Shown here piece after piece: positions 21,838 to 31,174 of a DNA stretch of 64,000 nucleotides. How positions within the stretch are numbered: the first letter of the stretch is position 1; every line of letters starts with the position of its first letter. The position numbers and the translations under genes are program-made. This stretch comes from Pseudomonas sp. MF4836 (GTDB lineage Bacteria > Pseudomonadota > Gammaproteobacteria > Pseudomonadales > Pseudomonadaceae): the NCBI RefSeq assembly GCF_002018875.1, contig NZ_MVOL01000006.1, positions 372,001-436,000 of the forward strand, in the 5' to 3' direction. The notes below the pieces were generated by a model. It did not search any database. It was not told where the DNA came from and saw only the letters and a program-made list of their open reading frames with translations.

Positions 21838-23985
21838 ATGATTTACGAAGGTAAAGCCATCACGGTTAAGGCTCTTGAAAGTGGCATCGTCGAATTGAAT
21901 TTCGACCTCAAGGGTGAGTCCGTCAACAAGTTCAACCGTCTAACCCTGAACGAACTGCGTCAGGCGGTAGACACCATCAAGGCAGATGCTTCGATCAAAG
22001 GTGTGATCGTCAGCAGTGGCAAGGACGTGTTTATCGTCGGCGCCGACATCACCGAATTTGTCGACAACTTCAAGCTGCCGGATGCAGAGCTTGTTGCAGG
22101 CAACCTCGAAGCCAACAAGATTTTCAGCGATTTCGAAGACCTCAACGTTCCGACCGTTGCCGCGATCAATGGCATTGCGCTGGGCGGCGGTCTGGAAATG
22201 TGCCTGGCGGCGGACTACCGCGTCATGGCCACCAGCGCCAAGATCGGCCTGCCGGAAGTCAAACTGGGCATCTACCCGGGCTTCGGCGGTACCGTGCGTC
22301 TGCCGCGCATCATCGGTGCCGACAACGCCATCGAGTGGATTGCCGCCGGCAAGGAAAACCGTGCTGAAGACGCGCTGAAAGTCGGCGCCGTCGATGCCGT
22401 CGTCGCCTTGGACAAACTCAAGGATGCCGCGCTGGAGCTGATCAAGCGTGCCATCTCCGGTGAATTCGACTACAAGGCCAAGCGTCAGCCGAAGCTGGAA
22501 AAGCTCAAGCTCAACGCGATCGAACAAATGATGGCTTTCGAAACCGCCAAAGGTTTCGTAGCCGGCCAGGCTGGCCCGAACTATCCGGCGCCGGTTGAAG
22601 CGATCAAGACCATCCAGAAGGCCGCGAACTTCGGTCGCGACAAAGCCCTGGAAGTCGAGGCCGCAGGCTTCGTCAAACTGGCCAAGACCTCTGCCGCGCA
22701 GAGCCTGATCGGTCTGTTCCTGAACGATCAGGAACTGAAGAAAAAGGCCAAGGCCTACGACGAAATCGCCAAGGACGTGAAGCAGGCTGCCGTACTCGGC
22801 GCCGGCATCATGGGTGGCGGTATCGCTTATCAGTCGGCATCCAAGGGTACGCCGATCCTGATGAAGGACATCAACGAGCACGGTATCGAGCAGGGCCTGG
22901 CAGAAGCCGCCAAGCTGCTGGTAGGCCGCGTTGATAAAGGCCGCATGACCGCGGCGAAGATGGCTGAAGTGCTCAACGGCATTCGTCCGACCCTGTCCTA
23001 CGGTGACTTCGGCCACGTCGACCTGGTGGTCGAAGCGGTTGTCGAGAACCCGAAGGTCAAGCAGGCGGTATTGGCTGAAGTCGAAGACAAGGTCAAAGAG
23101 GACACCATCCTCGCGTCCAACACCTCGACCATTTCCATCACCTTGCTGGCCAAGGCCCTCAAGCGTCCGGAAAATTTCGTCGGCATGCACTTCTTCAACC
23201 CGGTGCACATGATGCCGCTGGTGGAAGTGATCCGTGGCGAGAAGTCCAGCGAGCTGGCTGTTGCCACCACCGTTGCCTACGCCAAGAAAATGGGCAAGAA
23301 CCCGATCGTGGTCAACGACTGCCCGGGCTTTTTGGTCAACCGCGTCCTGTTCCCATACTTCGGCGGTTTCGCCAAGCTGGTCAGCGCCGGTGTGGACTTC
23401 GTCCGTATCGACAAGATCATGGAAAAATTCGGCTGGCCAATGGGCCCGGCGTACCTGATGGACGTGGTCGGCATCGACACCGGCCACCACGGTCGTGACG
23501 TGATGGCTGAAGGCTTCCCGGACCGCATGAAAGACGACCGCCGCTCGGCAGTCGACGTGCTCTACGAAGCCAAGCGCCTGGGCCAGAAGAACGGCAAGGG
23601 CTTCTACGCCTACGAGACCGACAAGAAGGGCAAGCAGAAGAAAGTCGCCGACCCGTCGGTGCTGGAAGTGCTCAAGCCGATTGTCTACGAGCAGCGTGAA
23701 GTCACTGACGAAGACATCATCAACTGGATGATGATCCCGCTGTGCCTGGAGACCGTGCGTTGCCTGGAAGACGGCATCGTCGAAACCGCCGCCGAAGCTG
23801 ACATGGGCCTGGTCTACGGTATTGGTTTCCCTCCATTCCGTGGCGGTGCGCTGCGCTACATCGACTCTATCGGTGTTGCAGAGTTTGTTGCCCTGGCCGA
23901 CCAGTACGCTGATTTGGGCGCGCTGTACCACCCGACCGCAAAACTGCGTGAAATGGCCAAGACTGGCCAGCGGTTCTTCGGTTAA
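21838..23985 (+). CDS. fadB: Fatty acid oxidation complex subunit alpha (FadB)
   Basis: Multifunctional beta-oxidation enzyme with enoyl-CoA hydratase/isomerase in the N-terminal half and 3-hydroxyacyl-CoA dehydrogenase in the C-terminal half. 715 residues, the usual length. The crotonase motif is AINGIALGGGLEMCLAADYR (about 105-124). The NAD site is AAVLGAGIMGGGIAY (about 316-330). The dehydrogenase signature is GMHFFNPVHMMPLVE. The start at 21838 (MIYEGKAITVK) has GTGGAGATCAGTTG. It forms an operon with fadA (32-bp gap) and assembles with it as an alpha2beta2 complex. Confidence 0.97.
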   Translation: MIYEGKAITVKALESGIVELNFDLKGESVNKFNRLTLNELRQAVDTIKADASIKGVIVSSGKDVFIVGADITEFVDNFKLPDAELVAGNLEANKIFSDFEDLNVPTVAAINGIALGGGLEMCLAADYRVMATSAKIGLPEVKLGIYPGFGGTVRLPRIIGADNAIEWIAAGKENRAEDALKVGAVDAVVALDKLKDAALELIKRAISGEFDYKAKRQPKLEKLKLNAIEQMMAFETAKGFVAGQAGPNYPAPVEAIKTIQKAANFGRDKALEVEAAGFVKLAKTSAAQSLIGLFLNDQELKKKAKAYDEIAKDVKQAAVLGAGIMGGGIAYQSASKGTPILMKDINEHGIEQGLAEAAKLLVGRVDKGRMTAAKMAEVLNGIRPTLSYGDFGHVDLVVEAVVENPKVKQAVLAEVEDKVKEDTILASNTSTISITLLAKALKRPENFVGMHFFNPVHMMPLVEVIRGEKSSELAVATTVAYAKKMGKNPIVVNDCPGFLVNRVLFPYFGGFAKLVSAGVDFVRIDKIMEKFGWPMGPAYLMDVVGIDTGHHGRDVMAEGFPDRMKDDRRSAVDVLYEAKRLGQKNGKGFYAYETDKKGKQKKVADPSVLEVLKPIVYEQREVTDEDIINWMMIPLCLETVRCLEDGIVETAAEADMGLVYGIGFPPFRGGALRYIDSIGVAEFVALADQYADLGALYHPTAKLREMAKTGQRFFG

Positions 23986-24017
23986 GCGTCCAAACACTAG
24001 AGCGAGAGTGAAATTTT

Positions 24018-25193
24018 ATGAGCTTGAATCCTAGAGACGTCGTGATTGTCGACTTCGGTCGTACTCCGATGGGCCGCTCCAAGGGCGGCATGCACCGCAA
24101 CACCCGCGCCGAAGACATGTCGGCGCACCTGATCAGCAAACTGCTGGAACGCAACGTCAAGGTCGATCCGAACGAAGTCGAGGATGTGATCTGGGGCTGC
24201 GTCAACCAGACCCTGGAGCAGGGCTGGAACATCGCGCGCATGGCGTCGCTGATGACCCAGATCCCGCATACGGCTGCCGGCCAGACTGTCAGCCGCCTGT
24301 GCGGCTCGTCGATGAGCGCGCTGCACACTGCTGCGCAAGCGATCATGACCGGTAATGGTGACGTGTTCGTGGTAGGCGGCGTCGAGCATATGGGCCACGT
24401 GAGCATGATGCACGGTGTCGATCCGAACCCGCACATGTCGCTGTACGCGGCAAAAGCCTCGGGCATGATGGGCCTGACCGCTGAAATGCTCGGCAAGATG
24501 CACGGCATTACCCGCGAGCAGCAGGATGCCTTCGGCGTGCGCTCCCACCAACTCGCCCACAAGGCGACGGTGGAAGGCAAGTTCAAGGACGAAATCATCC
24601 CGATGCAGGGCTACGACGAGAATGGCTTCCTGAAGCTGTTCGACTACGACGAAACCATTCGTCCGGAAACCACCCTGGAAAGCCTGGCGGCACTCAAGCC
24701 AGCGTTCAACCCCAAGGGCGGCACCGTGACGGCCGGTACTTCGTCGCAGATCACCGATGGTGCCTCGTGCATGATCGTGATGTCGGCGCAGCGTGCCCAG
24801 GACCTGGGCATCCAGCCTCTGGCGGTGATTCGCTCGATGGCCGTGGCGGGTGTGGACCCGGCGATCATGGGCTATGGTCCAGTACCGGCGACCCAGAAAG
24901 CACTCAAGCGTGCGGGCCTGGGCATCAACGATATCGACTTCTTCGAGCTCAACGAAGCTTTCGCCGCACAGGCCCTGCCAGTGCTGAAAGATCTGAAAGT
25001 ACTCGACAAGATGAACGAGAAGGTTAACCTGCACGGCGGCGCGATCGCCCTGGGTCACCCGTTCGGTTGTTCCGGTGCCCGTATCTCCGGCACATTGCTG
25101 AACGTGATGAAGCAGAATGGCGGCACCTTTGGGGTGGCCACCATGTGCATTGGTCTCGGCCAAGGCATCTCCACCGTCTTCGAACGCGTTTAA
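24018..25193 (+). CDS. fadA: 3-ketoacyl-CoA thiolase (FadA)
   Basis: Thiolytic last step of beta-oxidation and beta subunit of the FadBA complex. 391 residues, full length. The acyl-accepting Cys is in SRLCGSSMSAL (Cys95). The general-base His is in GHPFGCSGAR, and the second Cys is in MCIGLGQG near residue 377. GAGAGTGAAATTTT precedes the ATG, and a strong terminator closes the operon just downstream. Confidence 0.97.
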   Translation: MSLNPRDVVIVDFGRTPMGRSKGGMHRNTRAEDMSAHLISKLLERNVKVDPNEVEDVIWGCVNQTLEQGWNIARMASLMTQIPHTAAGQTVSRLCGSSMSALHTAAQAIMTGNGDVFVVGGVEHMGHVSMMHGVDPNPHMSLYAAKASGMMGLTAEMLGKMHGITREQQDAFGVRSHQLAHKATVEGKFKDEIIPMQGYDENGFLKLFDYDETIRPETTLESLAALKPAFNPKGGTVTAGTSSQITDGASCMIVMSAQRAQDLGIQPLAVIRSMAVAGVDPAIMGYGPVPATQKALKRAGLGINDIDFFELNEAFAAQALPVLKDLKVLDKMNEKVNLHGGAIALGHPFGCSGARISGTLLNVMKQNGGTFGVATMCIGLGQGISTVFERV

Positions 25194-25211
25194 GCGTCTC
25201 GTTGATGGAAG

Positions 25212-25240
25212 CCGGGGCCAAGTGCCCCGGTTTTTGTTTT
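25212..25240 (+). terminator. Terminator of the fadBA operon
   Basis: CCGGGGC - CAAGT - GCCCCGG followed by TTTTTGTTTTT. Confidence 0.92.
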
Positions 25241-25293
25241 TCGGAAGATTTATTTTGTTTTTATTTTGAAAAGATTTGTGTGAGGGCCAAAGC

Positions 25294-25530
25294 ATGCCGT
25301 TACAACCCGGGCTCTATCAGCATTACAAGGGGCCGCAGTACCGCGTTTTCAACGTGGCGCGGCACTCCGAAACCGAAGAAGAAGTGGTGTTCTACCAAGC
25401 CCTGTATGGCGATTACGGCTTTTGGGTGCGTCCCTTGAGCATGTTCCTGGAGTCCGTCGAGGTTGACGGCGAGCAGGTGCCACGCTTTGCTTTGGTGCAG
25501 GCCGAAGCCAGTCTTTTTTCAAAGGCATAA
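25294..25530 (+). CDS. DUF1653 domain protein
   Basis: Small 78-residue soluble protein of unknown function. The family pattern is clear: GLYQHYKGPQYRVFNVARHSET near the N-terminus and YGDYGFWVRPLSMFLE in the middle. The start at 25294 (MPLQPG) follows GAGGGCCAAAGC. An upstream GTG in frame adds six residues and is less likely. It lies between the fadBA terminator and the topA promoter, so it is probably its own short transcript. An inverted repeat (GCGCAGG / CCTGCGC, 25531-25555) sits right after its stop. Confidence 0.85.
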   Translation: MPLQPGLYQHYKGPQYRVFNVARHSETEEEVVFYQALYGDYGFWVRPLSMFLESVEVDGEQVPRFALVQAEASLFSKA

Positions 25531-25555
25531 GCGCAGGTCGCGCAGTACCCTGCGC

Positions 25556-25584
25556 TTGACCTCACCTTGTTGCCACTATATATA
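25556..25584 (+). promoter_or_regulatory. Sigma-70 promoter for topA
   Basis: -35 TTGACC (25556-25561), 17-bp spacer, -10 TATATA (25579-25584), about 60 bp before topA. The -10 region is unusually AT-rich for this genome, which fits a gene whose expression responds to supercoiling; that link is inference. Confidence 0.75.
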
Positions 25585-25644
25585 GCGGTGCCGCGTCAGG
25601 CGCCAACCGCCTTTCTCTTCTCGAATTCAGGAATTTTCTGATCC

Positions 25645-28254
25645 ATGGGCAAATCGCTGGTCATTGTGGAATCCCCGGCTAAGGCCAAGACCATCAACAA
25701 GTACTTGGGTAACCAATACGTGGTGAAGTCGAGTATCGGCCATATCCGAGACCTGCCCACCAGCGGTTCGGCGAGCGCCGCCAAGGAGCCTGCCAAGCGT
25801 GGCAAGGCCGCTGCAGGCGAAGCTCCGGCCTTGTCGCCTAAAGAAAAGGCGCGCAAGCAGCTGGTCTCGCGCATGGGTGTCGATCCGGAACACGGCTGGA
25901 AAGCCAAGTACGAGATCCTTCCTGGCAAGGAAAAGGTCATCGAAGAGCTGCGCCGGCTCGCCAAGGATGCTGACACCATCTATCTCGCAACCGACTTGGA
26001 CCGCGAAGGGGAGGCTATTGCCTGGCACCTGCGGGAAGCCATCGGTGGTGACGACAGCCGCTACAAGCGCGTGGTGTTCAACGAAATTACCAAGAAGGCG
26101 ATTCAGGAAGCCTTTTCCAAGCCGGGCGAGCTGGACATCGATCGTGTCAACGCCCAGCAGGCGCGGCGTTTCCTCGACCGTGTCGTGGGCTACATGGTGT
26201 CGCCGCTGCTGTGGGCCAAGATCGCTCGTGGCCTGTCCGCCGGTCGCGTGCAGTCGGTAGCCGTGAAGCTGGTGGTGGAGCGTGAGCGCGAGATTCGTGC
26301 GTTCAACCCGGAAGAGTACTGGGAAGTCCATGCCGACCTCGGTACAGCCAAGGGCGCCAAGGTGCGTTTTGATGTGGCCCGTGAAAACGGCGAGGCCTTC
26401 AAGCCGCTCAATGAAGCCCAGGCCATGGCCGCGCTGGAGAAGCTCAAGGCTTCCAGCTACAGCATCGTCAAGCGTGAAGACAAACCGACCAGCAGCAAGC
26501 CTTCGGCGCCGTTCATCACCTCCACCCTGCAGCAGGCCGCGAGCAACCGCCTGGGCTTCGGGGTGAAGAAAACCATGATGATGGCCCAGCGTCTGTATGA
26601 AGCGGGCTACATCACGTATATGCGTACCGACTCGACCAACCTTTCGGCCGATGCCGTGGCGATGGCGCGTACTTATATTGAAGGTGAGTTCGGCAAGAAA
26701 TACCTGCCGGAAACCCCGAACGTCTACAGCAGCAAGGAAGGCGCACAAGAGGCTCACGAAGCGATTCGTCCTTCCGATGCCAACACCGAACCAAGCAAGC
26801 TGTCGGGCATGGAACGTGACGCTGAGCGGCTCTACGAGCTGATCTGGCGCCAATTCCTGGCTTGCCAGATGCTGCCGGCGCAATACCTCTCGACCACCGT
26901 CAGCGTCGCTGCTGGAGACTTCGAGCTGCGGGCCAAGGGCCGCATCCTGAAGTTCGACGGTTACACCCGCGTCATGCCGCAAATCAGCAAGCCGGGCGAT
27001 GACGATGTATTGCCGGACATGGCTCAGGGCGATGTGCTCAAGCTGATCAAGCTCGATCCGAGCCAGCACTTCACCAAGCCGCCGGCGCGCTACTCCGAAG
27101 CCAGCCTGGTCAAGGAAATGGAAAAACGCGGTATCGGTCGTCCTTCGACCTACGCGGCGATCATTTCGACGATTCAGGACCGCGGCTACGTGGCGCTGCA
27201 TAACCGTCGTTTCTATTCGGAAAAAATGGGCGACATCGTTACCGAGCGTCTTTCAGAAAGCTTCTCCAACCTCATGGACTACGGCTTTACCGCCGGCATG
27301 GAAGAGAACCTCGATGACGTGGCGCAGGGCGAGCGCGACTGGAAAAGCGTACTCGACGAGTTCTACGGCGACTTCAAGAAGAAACTCGAAGTAGCCGAAA
27401 GCGCTGAAAGCGGCATGCGTGCCAATCAGCCAGTGATGACCGATATTCCGTGCCTGACCTGCGGCCGGCCGATGCAGATCCGCACCGCCTCCACTGGCGT
27501 GTTCCTCGGTTGCTCGGGCTACAGCCTGCCGCCGAAAGAGCGTTGCAAGGCCACCGTGAATCTGGTGCCGGGTGATGAAATTGCCGCGGATGACGAGGGT
27601 GAATCCGAATCCCTGGTACTGCGCGGCAAGCACCGTTGTCCGATCTGCAGCACCGCGATGGACGCCTACCTGCTGGATGAGAAGCGCAAGCTGCACATCT
27701 GCGGTAACAACCCGGATTGCGCCGGTTACGAGATCGAGGAAGGCAGCTACCGGATCAAGGGTTATGAAGGCCCGAGCCTGGAATGCGACAAGTGCGGCAG
27801 CGAGATGCAACTCAAGACCGGCCGTTTCGGCAAGTTCTTCGGTTGCACCAACCCGACCTGCAAAAACACCCGCAAGCTGCTGAAAAGCGGTGACGCGGCG
27901 CCGCCGAAGATGGACCCGGTGAAGATGCCTGAGCTGAAATGCGAAAAGGTCAACGACACCTACATCTTGCGTGACGGCGCTTCGGGGCTGTTCCTGGCTG
28001 CCAGCCAGTTCCCGAAAAACCGCGAAACCCGTGCGCCGCTGGTGATCGAGATCCTGCCGCACAAGGACGAGATCGATCCGAAGTACCACTTCCTCTGTGA
28101 TGCACCGCAGAAGGATCCGGACGGTCGTCCAGCGGTGATCCGTTACAGTCGCAAGACCAAGGAGCAGTACGTGCAGACCGAGGTGGACGGCAAGCCTACC
28201 GGCTGGAAAGCGTTCTACGACGGCGGCAAATGGAAGGTCGAAGACAAGCGTTGA
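25645..28254 (+). CDS. topA: DNA topoisomerase I
   Basis: Type IA enzyme that relaxes negative supercoils. 869 residues. The N-terminal TOPRIM domain has the metal-binding DLDREGEAIAWH (about 117-128). The catalytic Tyr325 lies in GYITYMRTDSTNLS. The C-terminal third has three zinc-ribbon-like modules with Cys pairs CLTC/C, CPIC/CGNNPDC and CDKC/CTNPTC, followed by a basic tail. A Lys/Ala-rich insert at about 44-70 after the first TOPRIM strand is common in pseudomonads. The start at 25645 is MGKSLVIVESPAKAK, the family start. Confidence 0.97.
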   Translation: MGKSLVIVESPAKAKTINKYLGNQYVVKSSIGHIRDLPTSGSASAAKEPAKRGKAAAGEAPALSPKEKARKQLVSRMGVDPEHGWKAKYEILPGKEKVIEELRRLAKDADTIYLATDLDREGEAIAWHLREAIGGDDSRYKRVVFNEITKKAIQEAFSKPGELDIDRVNAQQARRFLDRVVGYMVSPLLWAKIARGLSAGRVQSVAVKLVVEREREIRAFNPEEYWEVHADLGTAKGAKVRFDVARENGEAFKPLNEAQAMAALEKLKASSYSIVKREDKPTSSKPSAPFITSTLQQAASNRLGFGVKKTMMMAQRLYEAGYITYMRTDSTNLSADAVAMARTYIEGEFGKKYLPETPNVYSSKEGAQEAHEAIRPSDANTEPSKLSGMERDAERLYELIWRQFLACQMLPAQYLSTTVSVAAGDFELRAKGRILKFDGYTRVMPQISKPGDDDVLPDMAQGDVLKLIKLDPSQHFTKPPARYSEASLVKEMEKRGIGRPSTYAAIISTIQDRGYVALHNRRFYSEKMGDIVTERLSESFSNLMDYGFTAGMEENLDDVAQGERDWKSVLDEFYGDFKKKLEVAESAESGMRANQPVMTDIPCLTCGRPMQIRTASTGVFLGCSGYSLPPKERCKATVNLVPGDEIAADDEGESESLVLRGKHRCPICSTAMDAYLLDEKRKLHICGNNPDCAGYEIEEGSYRIKGYEGPSLECDKCGSEMQLKTGRFGKFFGCTNPTCKNTRKLLKSGDAAPPKMDPVKMPELKCEKVNDTYILRDGASGLFLAASQFPKNRETRAPLVIEILPHKDEIDPKYHFLCDAPQKDPDGRPAVIRYSRKTKEQYVQTEVDGKPTGWKAFYDGGKWKVEDKR

Positions 28255-28293
28255 TAGGGTGATGCCCGGGTTCATTTCCGGGTGCTGAAGACA

Positions 28294-28332
28294 GGCCGCG
28301 TGCGCTCTCAAGGGCTACGCGGCCTTTCTTTT
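28294..28332 (+). terminator. Terminator downstream of topA
   Basis: GGCCGCGT - loop - ACGCGGCC followed by TTTCTTTT. Confidence 0.8.
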
Positions 28333-28410
28333 GGCTTGCGGTTGGCGGGAATGATCCACGACACTGTGCGACCAGCTCGCTGTTTTCTTTCCGTTGTGGA
28401 GGCTGCCGTC

Positions 28411-28935
28411 ATGGCCCACGAACTCTATACCCGTACCAATCAGAAAATTTACTTCGCCGGCTTGTCCCTCGAAGCGCTGGCCCGAGCCGAGGAAGGGCGG
28501 GCGATGAACGCCCAGGCGCTGTTACAGGCCGGTCGCGAGTCGGTGCTGTTTCACTTGTACGGTGCGTTGCTGGGGCTGTGTCATGAGATTGCGGGCTTCT
28601 ATCGCTTGCCCCAGGCCAATGCAGCCCGTGCGGAATTGATCCTGACCCGTGAGGTGCTGGACAGCCTTGCGATCCCCGAACTCGCCGAGTTGGTCGAGTT
28701 GGCGCAAAACCGCGAAACCTGGCTGGCGAAACTGCTGGCGGCTCATGCCGCGCTGTTCCAGCCGCCGCGCGCCCCGCACAAGCCCAAGGGCGACGTTACC
28801 CAGCCGTTGATTGTGGCTGTCAGCCTGGATGAAGAAGAGCCGGTGGATGAGTTGAGCCGGGACGAGCTGGAAAGCTGGCGGCAGAACCTCAAGGCCCTGG
28901 CGATTCGCTTTCGCGATGGCTTGAACGAATGCTGA
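28411..28935 (+). CDS. DUF6586-like protein of unknown function
   Basis: 174-residue soluble, mostly helical protein without signal peptide or catalytic motif. It starts MAHELYTRTNQKIYFAGLSLEALARAEE, and acidic residues are dense near the C-terminus (DEEEPVDELSRDELESW). I recall such proteins directly after topA in Pseudomonas (PA3010 position, DUF6586); that assignment is from memory. The ribosome site is GTGGAGGCTGCCGTC. The in-frame extension upstream to 28282 crosses the topA terminator and is not used. A 22-bp near-perfect palindrome (28940-28961) follows its stop. Confidence 0.72.
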   Translation: MAHELYTRTNQKIYFAGLSLEALARAEEGRAMNAQALLQAGRESVLFHLYGALLGLCHEIAGFYRLPQANAARAELILTREVLDSLAIPELAELVELAQNRETWLAKLLAAHAALFQPPRAPHKPKGDVTQPLIVAVSLDEEEPVDELSRDELESWRQNLKALAIRFRDGLNEC

Positions 28936-28984
28936 GGCCGAGCGCGGATTGATCCGCGCTCAGGGTTGAGATCAAGGATGAATC

Positions 28985-30001
28985 ATGTTGTTTTTCTTGC
29001 GTGATCACGCGTTGAATCGACTGTTGCAAGACTGCCAGGTACGGGTCACTCGGGCCCAGTCCACGGCCGACCTGTTAGACGTGCTGGACAGGCTTGAAGT
29101 CTTCCCCGGTGAGCTGGAGTTTGATCACGCGCAGTCAATACTGCTGCTGGTAGTGGCCTTTGCTTCGCTGGTCGTTGCGCTGTTGATGGACGGCATGGGT
29201 GGCATGGTCTGGGTGGCCGTGGCGTGTTGTATTTTCAGCTACTACGTGAAGAAAGGACTTTCTGGTTCGCTGACGGAGCTGTCGGCGAGTATCGCCCGCA
29301 AGTGTGCGCTGTTCAGCAATGGCTTGAGCGAGCCAGACAGCAGTGCTGACTGGTGCCTGACGAAGCTCGACAGCCAATTCGGTGATTACCGGCGCGGTAA
29401 TGAGCGGCGTCATATTGTGGCCTCGGCCCAGGGTGTCTACCAAGGCGCCCGCCATTCGCTGGCGTTCGAGTATCACCATCTGCTTTACGTAAACGCCGTC
29501 AGTGAGCGGGGCGCCAGCGGTTACAGGACCGCCTATAAAAGCTTCGATCGCTATAGCCTGGTGCTGGAGTTTCCCTGGTTGAAGGGGATTTCGGTCCAGT
29601 CCGACCCTCTGGAAATGCCCTTGGCGGGTCAGCGCTTCAAAACCGACTGCGACGAATTCGATCGCGCTTTTCTGCTGCGAAGCAGTGATCAGGCCCGCTT
29701 CGAAAGCTTCGCCACGCCCGCGACCCTGAGCCTGCTGTTGGACTTGTCACGGCTTTTGAACAAGGTGAATCTGGAGTTCTCCAGTGAGGGCCGGCTCTGC
29801 CTGAGCTTTGATAATGCAGAAGTCTTTGCCCATGCCGATCCGGGGCCGTTCAGTGACCTGGCGGCGTTTCGCCAGCGGATGATCGAGGGCATCGCGTTGC
29901 CGGGGCTTAATCCGGCACTGGAGCGCATGCATCGGTTGGCGGAGTTGCACGACCATCCGCTTGATCATCTTTTGGCCGTCACCAAGAAAGTGGCGCTGTA
30001 A
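28985..30001 (+). CDS. DUF3137-like membrane protein, paralogue 1
   Basis: 338 residues. Two hydrophobic segments (about 48-65 and 70-88) lie near the N-terminus, then a large soluble domain. The C-terminal half, with FDRAFLLRSSDQARFESFATPATLSLLLDLS and VNLEFSSEGRLCLSFDN, has the pattern of DUF3137 proteins, which are often encoded beside LemA. The next gene is a clear paralogue (shared IARKC..SNGL, RGN..R, GVYQG, FDRYSLV, PW.KG), about half identical by eye. AAGGATGAATC precedes the ATG. Function is unknown; an envelope role with LemA is inferred from context only. Confidence 0.75.
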   Translation: MLFFLRDHALNRLLQDCQVRVTRAQSTADLLDVLDRLEVFPGELEFDHAQSILLLVVAFASLVVALLMDGMGGMVWVAVACCIFSYYVKKGLSGSLTELSASIARKCALFSNGLSEPDSSADWCLTKLDSQFGDYRRGNERRHIVASAQGVYQGARHSLAFEYHHLLYVNAVSERGASGYRTAYKSFDRYSLVLEFPWLKGISVQSDPLEMPLAGQRFKTDCDEFDRAFLLRSSDQARFESFATPATLSLLLDLSRLLNKVNLEFSSEGRLCLSFDNAEVFAHADPGPFSDLAAFRQRMIEGIALPGLNPALERMHRLAELHDHPLDHLLAVTKKVAL

Positions 30002-30066
30002 CCTGCGCAGGCTTTGGCGTGGTTCCCTCACCTGAAAAACCCGAAAGAGCGACCGGCCATGGCTGG

Positions 30067-30072
30067 TACAAT
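30067..30072 (+). promoter_or_regulatory. Probable -10 element before the second DUF3137-like gene
   Basis: TACAAT, 84 bp upstream of the start. From here 18 of 22 bases match the promoter region at 31846-31867 with identical spacing. It is flanked by two direct copies of ACCGGCCAT (30052-30060 and 30090-30098). Confidence 0.5.
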
Positions 30073-30155
30073 TCCGACCTTTCGTGGAAACCGGCCATCA
30101 GGCCTGCGCCATCTACAGAAAGTTCTGAATCCAGCAGATTGATCAAGGAAGAGTG

Positions 30156-31172
30156 ATGCAGTTTCTGAAACATGATGCTGAGTTGGTCCGGCTCCTGGAG
30201 CGCAGTGACTCAGAGGTCGCACGCGCCAGGTCCAATGACGATCTGTTGCAAATCATCGATAACCTCAAGTCGTTCAAGGGGGGGCTGACGTTCGATCATG
30301 CTCTGCCTTTGGTATTGCTGCTGCTGGCCGTCGTTTCGGCGATACCGGCCATGGCGGGCGTGATCTGGATGTGGTTTGCCACCGGATGCCTGGGGTTTGC
30401 CAGCCTGTATACCTGGATGAGCCGCGCCAATGTCATTGATGATCTGCCGAAGAAAATAGCCCGCAAGTGCTCCTTTCTCAGTAACGGCCTGCGCGATCCG
30501 GGCGGTTCCGCCGATGAGCGTTTCCAGCGATTGAGCGAAGAGTTCGATGACTATGACCGCGGCAATGACAGCCGCCGCATTACGGACTCGGCCAAAGGTG
30601 TCTATCAGGGGACGCTGCACCAGCTGTCCTTTGTTTTTCACCACCTGTATTACGTGAATTCCCGCGATAAAACCGACTCTGACGGCAAGACCGAGAGGAT
30701 CTATACCGGTTTTGATCGCTACAGCCTGGTGGTGGATTTTCCCTGGGTCAAAGGTGTGAAGGCGCGCACCCATCCTTCGAATAAAAAAAGAACCAAGCTC
30801 AAGGGGTTCGACACTACGTCCGATGAATTCAATCGGGTGTTCAGCCTGAGCGGCGAGAGCGAGTTGGCTTGCGCGAAATTCGCGACGCCTACCACCCTGG
30901 CGTTCTTGCTCAACCTTTCCCGACGGCTGACGAATGTGAATCTGGAATTTTCCGATCAAGGCCGCCTGTGCCTGAGTTTCGATAATCCCGAGGTCATGGC
31001 CTACAAGGACCCTGGGACGCTAAAAGACCTGCCGGCCTTCTACGCCAATATCAAACAAGGACTGGAACTGCCGGGTCTGTTCCCAGTCCTGGCGTTGGTG
31101 CACGAGCTGGCAGAGTTGCATGACAATAATTTCGAGCCTGCCTTGAAAGCCACTGATCAAATGGAGCGGTAA
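30156..31172 (+). CDS. DUF3137-like membrane protein, paralogue 2
   Basis: 338 residues, same architecture as the preceding gene: two N-terminal membrane segments (about 47-85) and a soluble DUF3137-like domain. Conserved blocks are KIARKCSFLSNGL, GVYQGTLHQLSFVFHHLYYVN, FDRYSLVVDFPWVKG and VNLEFSDQGRLCLSFDNPEV. A Lys-rich insert (SNKKRTKLKG) distinguishes it from paralogue 1. The start at 30156 is preferred over a GTG one codon earlier, given AAGGAAGAGTG. It ends 2 bp before lemA, so the pair is surely cotranscribed. Confidence 0.76.
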   Translation: MQFLKHDAELVRLLERSDSEVARARSNDDLLQIIDNLKSFKGGLTFDHALPLVLLLLAVVSAIPAMAGVIWMWFATGCLGFASLYTWMSRANVIDDLPKKIARKCSFLSNGLRDPGGSADERFQRLSEEFDDYDRGNDSRRITDSAKGVYQGTLHQLSFVFHHLYYVNSRDKTDSDGKTERIYTGFDRYSLVVDFPWVKGVKARTHPSNKKRTKLKGFDTTSDEFNRVFSLSGESELACAKFATPTTLAFLLNLSRRLTNVNLEFSDQGRLCLSFDNPEVMAYKDPGTLKDLPAFYANIKQGLELPGLFPVLALVHELAELHDNNFEPALKATDQMER

Positions 31173-31174
31173 GT

